From positions 1 through 6,257 of the forward strand of contig JBBAGE010000133.1 of NCBI GenBank assembly GCA_041655055.1: 6,257 nucleotides of DNA. The letters run 5' to 3'. Position numbers and translations under genes: made by a program. The stretch comes from JBBAGE01 sp041655055 (GTDB lineage Bacteria; Pseudomonadota; Alphaproteobacteria; Rhodobacterales; Rhodobacteraceae). Below are positions 1 through 5,592 of this stretch, in pieces. The notes under the pieces are model-generated. The model saw only the letters and a program-made list of their open reading frames with translations, searched no databases and had not been told where the DNA came from. Within the stretch, counting starts at the first letter, position 1; every line of letters begins with the position of its first letter.

Positions 1-1450
1 TCATCACGATGCGGCGGATACCGCCCGCGCGCAAGGCCGTCAGCGCAGGCAGGGCGCTGGCGCGGGGCTGATCGGCGACGCTGGCCGCGCCCAGAACCCG
101 TGCCCCGCGCCCGAGCCAGATCACCGTATCACTGCCGGCCTTCAGCGCCGCAAAGGCTGGCTGGTCAAGCGCGGCGCCCATCTCGGTCGCCAGGATTTCA
201 TTGCCGGCCCAGATCGGACCTTGCGCGTCGTTTCCGGTAATGCCGGCGCCGGGGCGGGCGGTCACGTCGCCGACCGGCGCGGGATCGAGCCCGCGGGCAC
301 TGGCCTCGCGCCGGATGGCGGCGGCGATATGGTGTTCGGAATGCGCCTCCAGCCCGGCCAGCAGCGCCAGAAAGCCGGCCTCGTCGCCATCGGTCGCCAC
401 CAGCCCGGTCACGGCGGCATGGCCGGTGGTCAGGGTGCCGGTTTTGTCAAAGGCGAAATTCTGCACGGCGGCCAGCGTTTCCAGTGCGCCGCCGCCCTTG
501 AACAGCACGCCGCCCCGCGCCGCCGCCGACAGCGCCGACAGGATTGCCGCCGGCACCGAGATGACGATGGCGCAGGGGCTGGCCGCGACCAGCAGCACGG
601 CGGCCTTGTAAAGCGCCTGTTCCCAACCGTGGCCCAGCCCCAGAAAGGCCGCAAAGGCGAGGGCCGAACCCAGCAGCACCGCGACCGTGTAACGCTGGCC
701 GAACCAGGTGCTGAAGCGTTCGGACGGGGCCTTCTGCGCCTGTGCCTCGGTCACCAGACGGATCATGCGGGCAATGGTGCTGTCGGCCACCGCGCGAGTG
801 ATGCGCACCTGCAAAACGCCGTCGAGATTGACAGTGGCTTCATGGACCATCGCCCCCGGCGCCTTGGTCACTGGCATGGATTCACCTGTGATGTTCGCCT
901 CGTCGATGCCGCCTGCGCCGGCGACCACCTCGCCATCGCTCGGCACCCGCGCGCCGGGGCGCAGCACGACGATATCGCCGGGAACGAGGGCCTCGGCCGG
1001 AATTTCCTCGACCTCGCCATCGGGGCGTTTTCGCAACGCGGTTTCGGGACGCAACTGCATCAGGGCCTCGATCGCGTGGCGGGCACGGCCCAATGCGCGA
1101 TCCTCCAGCGTGCCGGCGACGCTGAACAGTACCAGCAGCACCGCGCCTTCGAACGGTGCGCCAACGGCGGCGGCGGCGATGGCGGCCACCACCATCAACA
1201 GGTCGATATCCAGCACCCGATCGCGCCACAGCTCAGCCCCTGCCCGCCATGCCGCGGGCAGGCCGCCGGCCAGATAGACCAGCACCAGCCCCGCCACCGC
1301 GAGCGGCGGTTGACCGAACATCCATTGCCCGAATGCCGCGAGCGCCATCCCGAGGACGGCGAGGCCCGACAGGGCAAGCGAGGGATCGGGCCAGCCCGGC
1401 CCGCTGCGGCCGCCGGGCTGACTGGCTGGAAAGGAAAGCTGGCTGGTCAT
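1..1450 (-). CDS. P1B-type heavy-metal translocating ATPase, SPC (P1B-4-like) type, C-terminus cut by window edge
   Basis: Inner-membrane pump that uses ATP to export a transition metal; 483 codons are visible. The translation shows hydrophobic segments near residues 24-42, 46-64, 84-115, 252-275 and 282-305. It also shows the actuator motif TGES (188-191), the ion-site motif SPC (291-293) and the phosphorylation motif DKTGTLT with Asp335. A PxGxG nucleotide-domain motif lies at 400-406. The frame leaves the window just before the expected TGD hinge. The N-terminus has no CxxC or His-rich metal-binding domain. SPC rather than CPC, together with the short N-terminus, fits the P1B-4 group (Co2+/Fe2+ exporters such as CoaT, CtpD and PfeT); the metal is inferred. 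The usual P1B His-Pro signature reads SEHH (371-374), with His in place of Pro. The ATG at 1450 is preceded by AGGA seven bases upstream and by an in-frame TAG four codons upstream, which fixes the earliest start. It lies 36 bp after the kinase gene and is probably cotranscribed. Confidence 0.93.
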   Translation of the reverse strand, partial: MTSQLSFPASQPGGRSGPGWPDPSLALSGLAVLGMALAAFGQWMFGQPPLAVAGLVLVYLAGGLPAAWRAGAELWRDRVLDIDLLMVVAAIAAAAVGAPFEGAVLLVLFSVAGTLEDRALGRARHAIEALMQLRPETALRKRPDGEVEEIPAEALVPGDIVVLRPGARVPSDGEVVAGAGGIDEANITGESMPVTKAPGAMVHEATVNLDGVLQVRITRAVADSTIARMIRLVTEAQAQKAPSERFSTWFGQRYTVAVLLGSALAFAAFLGLGHGWEQALYKAAVLLVAASPCAIVISVPAAILSALSAAARGGVLFKGGGALETLAAVQNFAFDKTGTLTTGHAAVTGLVATDGDEAGFLALLAGLEAHSEHHIAAAIRREASARGLDPAPVGDVTARPGAGITGNDAQGPIWAGNEILATEMGAALDQPAFAALKAGSDTVIWLGRGARVLGAASVADQPRASALPALTALRAGGIRRIVM

Positions 1451-1486
1451 GTCACGATCCTAATTCGTCGCAAACCGGAAGGCTAG

Positions 1487-2818
1487 TCACTGATTACTTT
1501 GGCCGGGCGTGAAACGCGCCTCGAATCCATCAACCCGGCCCGGCGCGGGCGAGGCTAGGTCCAGCCGCCCGCCGCTGCCGGCGGCAATCGCGCGGGCAAT
1601 GGCTAGGCCCAGCCCGCTGCCTTCGGCCGGCGTGGCGCCGCGGGTGAAAGGTTGCGCCAGTTGCGCCATGACCTCGGGCACCACCACCGGCCCGGCATTG
1701 CGCACGACCAGCGCGCCCTCCGTGGACAAGGCCACCTGCACCGGCTGACCGGCGGCGCCGTGTTTCAGGGCGTTCTCGATCAGGTTGCGGGCGAGGATAG
1801 CAAAGGCATCGGGGTCGATTGCGGCCATGACCGGCCCATCGCGCAGCGAGGTCAGAATGCGGCCGGCATCGGCGCCCATGTCGCGCAGGACAAGGCGCAG
1901 GATCGGCGCCAGATCAATCGGTCCGGCAGGTTGCAGCGCGCCGCTTTCGGCGCGCGCCAGTTGCATCAGCTTTTCCGACAGGCGCGACAGGCGGCGCAGG
2001 GCCGTTTCGATGGCCTGTGCGCGGGTGCGGGTGGCATCCTCGGGCGCCTCGATCATCAGGCGCTGAACCTGGGCAAGGGCCGCCGCCACCGGCGTGCGCA
2101 ATTCATGCGCGGAATTGGCGGTAAAGCTGCGCTCGGCCTCCAGTGTGCGGCGCAGCCGGTCGAGCAACTGGTTCACGGCAGCCGCATTGGGGCGGATCTC
2201 GGCGGGCAGGCCGGTATCGGGGATCGGCGTCAGGTCGCCCGCATCGCGGGCCGCGATGGCGCGGCGAAAATGCGCCAGCGGCGCCAGCGACAGCCGCACC
2301 GCCAGCCAGATGCCCAGCAGGCCAAGCGGCAGGAACAGCAGCAAGGGCAGCAGCAACCCGAGAACCACCCCGCGCATGGCCTGCCGGCGATGGGCCAGCG
2401 GCTCGGCCATCGAGATGGTGAGCGAGCCTTGCAGCGCGGCATCGGAATAGATCCGCTGCGTCGGGGTATCGGCAAAACCCACGCCGGAGAATGCCGGAAA
2501 ATCGGCGGGATTTGCGCTGTGCGAGCGCATCAGGACCGTGCCCGCGCGGTCGCGGATCACATAGGTGAAATATTCGTCATGCAGCCGCAGCGTATCCACC
2601 CGCTGATCGGGCGCATCATCCGCGTCGCGGTCCAGAATGTCGCGCACGGCCAGCGGCAGCAGGCGTTGGGCGGCCTCTTCCAGCGCGCTGTCGAACACCA
2701 CATCCATCTCGCCGCGCAGGCGGTGCGCGGTCATGGTAGCGGCCAGCGACCAGGCCAGCAGCAGCCCCAGTCCCAGCCACAGCGACAGCCGCCCTTGCAG
2801 GCTTTGCGGCCATCCCAT
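1487..2818 (-). CDS. Two-component sensor histidine kinase (QseC/PmrB/TctE-like layout)
   Basis: Membrane sensor that autophosphorylates and passes phosphate to the regulator encoded just upstream. Numbering from the ATG at 2818 (443 aa): TM1 about 11-31, a periplasmic sensor of about 115 residues, TM2 about 150-176, then a HAMP linker to about 228. The H-box AHELRTP carries His238. The N-box RNLIENALKH carries Asn345 and Asn349, followed by an F-box PFTRG (390-394) and a G-box GSGLGLAIA (400-408). The usual DxGxG position reads NAGP, a variant I believe occurs in related kinases. The sensor loop resembles the 2CSK_N type and holds an acidic cluster at about 60-71 (six Asp in DILDRDADDAPD), a possible cation-binding patch, which is inference. 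The ATG overlaps the regulator stop as TGATG, indicating translational coupling; a TTG one codon upstream (2821) is the alternative start. The context of a metal pump downstream and PepSY genes divergent suggests a metal or envelope signal. Confidence 0.95.
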   Translation of the reverse strand: MGWPQSLQGRLSLWLGLGLLLAWSLAATMTAHRLRGEMDVVFDSALEEAAQRLLPLAVRDILDRDADDAPDQRVDTLRLHDEYFTYVIRDRAGTVLMRSHSANPADFPAFSGVGFADTPTQRIYSDAALQGSLTISMAEPLAHRRQAMRGVVLGLLLPLLLFLPLGLLGIWLAVRLSLAPLAHFRRAIAARDAGDLTPIPDTGLPAEIRPNAAAVNQLLDRLRRTLEAERSFTANSAHELRTPVAAALAQVQRLMIEAPEDATRTRAQAIETALRRLSRLSEKLMQLARAESGALQPAGPIDLAPILRLVLRDMGADAGRILTSLRDGPVMAAIDPDAFAILARNLIENALKHGAAGQPVQVALSTEGALVVRNAGPVVVPEVMAQLAQPFTRGATPAEGSGLGLAIARAIAAGSGGRLDLASPAPGRVDGFEARFTPGQSNQ

Positions 2819-3477
2819 CAACCGCGCCCCAGCCGATAGCCCAGCCCGCGCAGGGTCTCGATCACACCGCCCCCCAGTTTCTTGCGCATCCGGCTGACAT
2901 GGGCTTCGACCGCGTTGCTTTCGACCTCGGCGCCGAAGGCATAGAGGCGGTCCTCAAGCTGCGCCCTGGACAGCACCTGCCCGGGGTGCTGAAGCAGCGC
3001 CTCGAACAACGCCCATTCGCGGGCGGTCAGGTTCACCGCCCGTCCGGCGCGGAGGATGGATCTTGCCGCCATGTCGATCTGCATCCCGCCCAGTTCGAGC
3101 AGAGGATTGGGGTTGCCGCCATAGCGCCGCGCCACCGCCCCCAGCCGCGCCGACAGTTCCGCCAGATCGAATGGTTTGGTCAGGTAATCGTCGGCGCCGG
3201 CGTTCAGCCCCTCGATCCGGTCGGAAATGCGGTCGAGCGCGGTCAGGATGATGACCGGCGTCGCATCGCCTCGCCGGCGCAGATCCTGCAAGAAGCGGAT
3301 ACCCTGCCCATCGGGCAACATCAGGTCCAGCAGAATCAGGTCATAAGGAACACCGGCAGCAAGATCGCGCGCGTCGTCAAGGCGCGTGGCCCAGTCCGCG
3401 ACATGGCCATCGGCGCCGAGGTGATCGCGCACGGCGGCGCCGAGGATGCTGTCGTCCTCGATCAGAAGGATACGCAT
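2818..3477 (-). CDS. OmpR/PhoB-family response regulator (QseB/PmrA-like)
   Basis: DNA-binding regulator of 219 aa, normal family length. The receiver domain (1-117) has the acidic pocket Asp8/Asp9, the phosphoacceptor Asp51 (in LLDLMLPDG), Thr79 and Lys101 (in TKPFD). The winged-helix effector domain covers about 125-217, with a recognition helix around SNAVEAHVSRMRKKLG (187-202) and the closing wing ETLRGLGYRL. The start ATG at 3477 has a strong Shine-Dalgarno GGAGGT (complement of 3481-3486) three bases upstream. It is the first gene of the minus-strand operon regulator-kinase-ATPase. Members of this family bind two half-sites 11 bp apart. Such repeats (CTGAC/GTCAG) occur in its own divergent upstream region and before two other genes here, so it is the obvious candidate to bind them. 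Identity as a QseB/PmrA-type member is confident; the signal is unknown. Confidence 0.96.
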   Translation of the reverse strand: MRILLIEDDSILGAAVRDHLGADGHVADWATRLDDARDLAAGVPYDLILLDLMLPDGQGIRFLQDLRRRGDATPVIILTALDRISDRIEGLNAGADDYLTKPFDLAELSARLGAVARRYGGNPNPLLELGGMQIDMAARSILRAGRAVNLTAREWALFEALLQHPGQVLSRAQLEDRLYAFGAEVESNAVEAHVSRMRKKLGGGVIETLRGLGYRLGRG

Positions 3478-3526
3478 TCAACCTCCGGGCATTTTACAAT
3501 CCTGGGTCATGGCCTGTCTCATGCAT

Positions 3527-3591
3527 CTGTTTTTTGCCTGACGAAAAGCCGCCACCTTCGTCAGCATACCGTCAGAAAGCTGTGGCAACAT
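3527..3591. promoter_or_regulatory. Regulatory module P1: paired inverted regulator boxes in the divergent promoter region
   Basis: The proximal box at 3559-3575 reads CGTCAGCATACCGTCAG, a direct repeat of CGTCAG with an 11-bp period. An inverse half-site CTGACG lies at 3538-3543, 21 bp upstream of the proximal box start, and a degenerate CTGTTT at 3527. These are the same offsets as in the modules at 3978 and 5478. The hexamer CAACAT (3586-3591) lies 10 bp after the proximal box and could serve as a weak -10, putting transcription start near 3598 and the GTG start at 3624. The region sits between divergent genes, so a symmetric site could serve both the PepSY gene and the regulator operon. 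Binding by the neighbouring regulator is inference. Confidence 0.72.
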
Positions 3592-3623
3592 GCCTGAAAT
3601 CGGGTTCTGATGGAGAGGTCACC

Positions 3624-3896
3624 GTGAAAATCCCCATGCTTGCGGCTGCTGCCCTGCTGGCCATGGCCGGCGTCGCTGCTGCCGATGATGACTGCAATGT
3701 GCCGATGGATCGCTGGCAGCCGCGCGATGCGGTGGTGCAACTGGCCGCGAAGGAAGGTTGGCAGGTGCAGCGGATCAAGGTCGATGACGGCTGCTACGAG
3801 GTCAGGGGCACCGACCCCGAGGGCCGCCGCATCAAGGTCAAGCTCGATCCCGGCACGCTGGAACGGGTGAAGATGACGATCTATTACCGCAATTGA
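3624..3896 (+). CDS. Small exported PepSY-domain protein (paralogue 1)
   Basis: 90-aa periplasmic protein. Residues 1-20 form a signal peptide (MK, hydrophobic core, AAA cleavage site), leaving a mature domain of about 70 residues. The mature part matches the small PepSY_2-like pattern: C24-NVP, Gly45-Trp46, DDGCYE (54-59), a basic strand, then LDPGTL (74-79). Cys24 and Cys57 are conserved in the two paralogues downstream and may form a disulfide. PepSY domains are known as protease-propeptide or regulatory modules and often sit beside two-component systems and metal or haem systems; the exact role here is unknown. The start is GTG at 3624, chosen because GGAGAGG (3612-3618) precedes it by five bases and the signal peptide begins there. 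An in-frame upstream ATG at 3534 would add an implausible N-terminus covering the regulatory boxes. The gene is monocistronic, with module P1 before it and a strong terminator after. Confidence 0.88.
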   Translation: MKIPMLAAAALLAMAGVAAADDDCNVPMDRWQPRDAVVQLAAKEGWQVQRIKVDDGCYEVRGTDPEGRRIKVKLDPGTLERVKMTIYYRN

Positions 3897-3914
3897 CCCG
3901 CATGCAATCCCGGT

Positions 3915-3950
3915 AATGCCCCGCCCTTGTCGGCGGGGCATTTTCGTTTC
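3915..3950 (+). terminator. Rho-independent terminator after PepSY gene 1
   Basis: A perfect 11-bp stem, AATGCCCCGCC (3915-3925) with GGCGGGGCATT (3932-3942), closes a 6-nt loop and is followed by a T-rich run to 3950. It begins 18 bp after the PepSY gene 1 stop and separates that gene from the next promoter module. Confidence 0.9.
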
Positions 3951-3977
3951 TGCCCGGCGCTGTCGCAAACGATCAAG

Positions 3978-4042
3978 CTGACGGCAGGCTGACAGAAATT
4001 CCTTCCCCGCGTCAGGGGCCTGTCAGCCCGAACCCCCAGATT
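3978..4042 (+). promoter_or_regulatory. Regulatory module P2: two inverted pairs of 11-bp-spaced half-sites plus -10-like hexamer
   Basis: The distal pair is CTGACG (3978-3983) and CTGACA (3989-3994), 11 bp apart. After a 15-bp spacer comes the proximal box CGTCAGGGGCCTGTCAG (4010-4026), again with GTCAG repeated at 11 bp but in inverse orientation. CAGATT (4037-4042) follows after 10 bp and is a candidate -10, so the proximal box would overlap the -35 region, as in class II activation by OmpR-family regulators. The start codon lies 63 bp after the box. All four half-sites have exactly the relative positions seen in the module at 5478. The assignment to the regulator at 2818-3477 is inferred from architecture and proximity. 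Confidence 0.78.
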
Positions 4043-4059
4043 GATCGCATCAGGCAATC

Positions 4060-4078
4060 AAGCCCGAGCAAGCCCGAG
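4060..4078 (+). repeat. Tandem 9-bp repeat in the 5' leader of PepSY gene 2
   Basis: AAGCCCGAG occurs at 4060-4068 and again at 4070-4078, the second copy running into the ribosome-binding GAGGAG (4076-4081). It looks like a small local duplication in the untranslated leader. No function is claimed. Confidence 0.5.
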
Positions 4079-4088
4079 GAGAACCGCC

Positions 4089-4391
4089 ATGAAAACGATC
4101 CTGACCGCCACCGCCCTTGCCCTTGCCATTCCTGCCGGGGCGGCGCTGGCCGATGTGAAATGCGACGTGCCGACCGAGAACATGCAGAGCTGGGAATCGC
4201 TGATCCAGCTGACCGATGAATTCGGCTGGTCCATCTCGAAAATGGAGCTGGACGACGGCTGCTATGAACTGCGCGTCATCGATCAGGGCGGCAATCATCT
4301 GAAGATGACGGTCGATCCGGCGACGCTCGACGTGATCGACGGCAAGGTCAAGCGCTGGAGCGATGGCAGCAAGCCCGAAAAGACCAGGTGA
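4089..4391 (+). CDS. Small exported PepSY-domain protein (paralogue 2)
   Basis: 100-aa periplasmic protein. A signal peptide spans residues 1-21 (cleavage after ALA, before Asp-Val-Lys). The mature domain follows the same template as the gene at 3624: C25-DVP, Gly46-Trp47, DDGCYE (55-60), VDPATL (75-80), with the Cys25/Cys58 pair kept. It differs by a more acidic central part and a hydrophilic tail (86-100) rich in Lys, Ser and Asp. The ATG at 4089 has GAGGAG (4076-4081) seven bases upstream. It is the first gene after module P2 and probably starts a unit with the PepSY gene at 4497 and the cytochrome b561. Low identity outside the shared motifs suggests an old duplication with specialisation. 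Function is unknown; a metal or redox-linked periplasmic role is inferred from the neighbours. Confidence 0.87.
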   Translation: MKTILTATALALAIPAGAALADVKCDVPTENMQSWESLIQLTDEFGWSISKMELDDGCYELRVIDQGGNHLKMTVDPATLDVIDGKVKRWSDGSKPEKTR

Positions 4392-4397
4392 CCCGAT

Positions 4398-4429
4398 GCG
4401 GCCTTGCCATGTCGATGCGGCGAGGCCGC
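4398..4429 (+). other. Stem-loop between PepSY genes 2 and 3
   Basis: GCGGCCTTGCC (4398-4408) pairs with GGCGAGGCCGC (4419-4429), giving an 11-bp stem with one G-T pair and a 10-nt loop. No T-run follows. It may be a weak terminator, an mRNA-stabilising processing structure or an attenuator that sets lower expression of the downstream genes. It begins seven bases after the PepSY gene 2 stop. Confidence 0.5.
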
Positions 4430-4496
4430 CCAATTCCCTGACGGTGGATGCCGACGGCGCAGGCGACCTGCCGTAACCAAGAAGGAGATTTTCGCC

Positions 4497-4880
4497 ATGA
4501 AACATTCCCTCATCGCACTGACGCTGCTGGCTGTCATGCCTGCCGGTGCCGTGCTGGCGGGCGACGACTGCCATGTGCCGCAGGCCGCCTGGCAGACGCG
4601 CGAGGCCGCCATGCAGGCGGCGATCGGCCGGGGCTGGCGGGTCGAGAAGGTCAAGGCCGATGACGGCTGCTGGGAGGTCAAGGGCCTCGATGCCCAGGGT
4701 CGGCGCATCAAGGCCAAACTCGACCCCGCCACGCTGGAGGTCGTCAAACTGCGCCAGCGTGACGGCGATCACGACCGCAAGCGCGATGCCGCCCGCCGCG
4801 GCCCCGCTGCCGACCCGGCCGCGCCGACTGCCAACCCGCTGTTTCAAGGCGGCGTCGCCCCGGTGGTGCGGGTGAACTGA
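4497..4880 (+). CDS. Small exported PepSY-domain protein with extended tail (paralogue 3)
   Basis: 127-aa exported protein. The signal peptide spans 1-21 (MKHSLIALTLLAVMPAGAVLA, cleavage before Gly-Asp-Asp). The PepSY-like domain covers about 25-85 with C25-HVP, Gly46-Trp47, DDGCWE (55-60) and LDPATL (75-80). Central residues (GRRIKAKLDP) are closer to paralogue 1 than to paralogue 2. Unlike the other two it has a C-terminal extension (about 88-127), first charged and basic (RQRDGDHDRKRDAARR), then Ala/Pro-rich and ending in a short hydrophobic stretch. The tail's role is not recognised; it could bind another envelope protein. The ATG at 4497 has AAGGAG (4482-4487) nine bases upstream. No complete regulator box lies in the 105 bp before it, so it most likely depends on read-through from module P2. 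Confidence 0.86.
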   Translation: MKHSLIALTLLAVMPAGAVLAGDDCHVPQAAWQTREAAMQAAIGRGWRVEKVKADDGCWEVKGLDAQGRRIKAKLDPATLEVVKLRQRDGDHDRKRDAARRGPAADPAAPTANPLFQGGVAPVVRVN

Positions 4881-4948
4881 CTGCTGCCCTCGTCCCGCAA
4901 TCCGGGCGGCCGCCTGCTGTCGCCGCCCCAACCAACGGAGCACCTGCC

Positions 4949-5464
4949 ATGACCGGGCCGGTTGAACGCTATTCGAAATCCCTGATTGTCATTCACTGGC
5001 TGACGGCAGTTTTTGTCGTCGGCGCCTGGCTGACGGCTGAAGGCGGGCGCAAGGTGGTCGAGAACCCGCCGCTGCTGCATTTCGCCTTCGGCATTGCCGT
5101 GCTGGCCCTTGTGCTGCCCCGCCTCATGCTGCGCCTTGCCGGACCGACACCGCGACCGGCTTCCGGCGTCGGCTGGCTCGGGCGGGCCACCGGGATCGGA
5201 CATGGCGTGCTTTACCTCCTGCTGATCGCGGTGCCGCTCAGCGGCTGGTATGTCGCCTCGCGCACGGGGGTTGAGGTCGGCTTTCCCGGTCTGCACCTGC
5301 CGGCGCTGACCGCGCCGGTTCCCGGCAAGCCCGGCCTTATCGGCGAGCTGCATGAAAACGGTGGCAACCTGATCCTGATCCTCGCCGGTCTGCACATGGC
5401 GATGGCGCTCTGGCACCAGTTCGTGCGCCGGGACGGCACCCTGCGCCGCATGAGCCTGCGCTGA
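4949..5464 (+). CDS. Cytochrome b561-family di-haem membrane protein
   Basis: 171-aa integral inner-membrane protein close to the size of E. coli CybB (about 176 aa). Four membrane segments fit about 12-30, 42-62, 84-102 and 138-158. Likely haem-ligand histidines are His16 (IHW, TM1), His44 (LLHFAFG, TM2), and His135 and His149 around TM4, which have the same 14-residue spacing as the CybB ligands. His85 in GHGVLYLLLIAVPLSGW fits the TM3 family pattern. CybB-type proteins move electrons between the quinone pool and periplasmic or superoxide partners; the partner here is unknown. The ATG at 4949 has GGAG (4937-4940) eight bases upstream. It lies 68 bp after the third PepSY gene, and the string of PepSY gene plus b561 is consistent with one functional unit handling periplasmic redox or metal stress. 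Confidence 0.93.
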   Translation: MTGPVERYSKSLIVIHWLTAVFVVGAWLTAEGGRKVVENPPLLHFAFGIAVLALVLPRLMLRLAGPTPRPASGVGWLGRATGIGHGVLYLLLIAVPLSGWYVASRTGVEVGFPGLHLPALTAPVPGKPGLIGELHENGGNLILILAGLHMAMALWHQFVRRDGTLRRMSLR

Positions 5465-5477
5465 ACCGCGCCGGATC

Positions 5478-5542
5478 CTGACGACCCGCTGACAGAAAAT
5501 CCGCGCCGCCGTCAGGCGGCGCTCAGCTTTGCAGCCCAGAGT
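5478..5542 (+). promoter_or_regulatory. Regulatory module P3: two inverted pairs of 11-bp-spaced half-sites plus -10-like hexamer
   Basis: The distal pair is CTGACG (5478-5483) and CTGACA (5489-5494). After a 15-bp spacer comes the proximal box CGTCAGGCGGCGCTCAG (5510-5526), whose last half-site has one mismatch (CTCAG for GTCAG). CAGAGT (5537-5542) follows 10 bp later as a candidate -10, and the DUF2271 start lies 67 bp after the box. The start of the spacer (GAAAATCC) nearly equals that of module P2 (GAAATTCC). This module would open a separate transcription unit for the DUF2271 and PepSY-membrane genes. Confidence 0.76.
5503..5522 (+). other. GC-rich hairpin overlapping module P3
   Basis: GCGCCGCC (5503-5510) and GGCGGCGC (5515-5522) form a perfect 8-bp stem around a GTCA tetraloop, 39 bp after the cytochrome b561 stop. 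Only TCAGCTTTGC follows, so it is at best a weak terminator for the upstream unit. It overlaps the proximal regulator box, and the dyad may partly reflect that box. Confidence 0.4.
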
Positions 5543-5592
5543 CGTTCTGGCCGGGTGGGACCGTCCGCCCGACGAAAAAAAGGAGCAGACCG

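Noticed and set aside
221..1486. Long plus-strand open frame opposite the ATPase gene
   Set aside because: It is antisense to a clear P-type ATPase with all catalytic motifs; the Gly/Arg/Gln/His-rich translation is a GC-rich shadow.
1652..2839. Long plus-strand open frame opposite the histidine kinase
   Set aside because: The opposite strand encodes an intact kinase; the Gln/Arg-rich, low-complexity translation has no recognisable domain.
3491..3520. Minus-strand GAGACA...TAAAAT resembling a sigma-70 promoter for the regulator
   Set aside because: Transcription would start within the Shine-Dalgarno of the regulator gene, leaving no usable leader; the TAAAAT is probably coincidental.
4438..4454. 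Single CTGACG before PepSY gene 3 as a fourth operator
   Set aside because: No partner half-site lies 11 bp away and there is no inverse pair; a lone 6-mer is expected by chance.
4050..4943. 297-codon minus-strand open frame across PepSY genes 2 and 3
   Set aside because: It runs antisense through two genes with signal peptides and ribosome-binding sites, and shows no domain of its own.
5000..5035. Two CTGACG copies inside the cytochrome b561 gene
   Set aside because: They are 30 bp apart and encode Leu-Thr-Ala in two membrane-helix stretches; the 11-bp spacing is missing.
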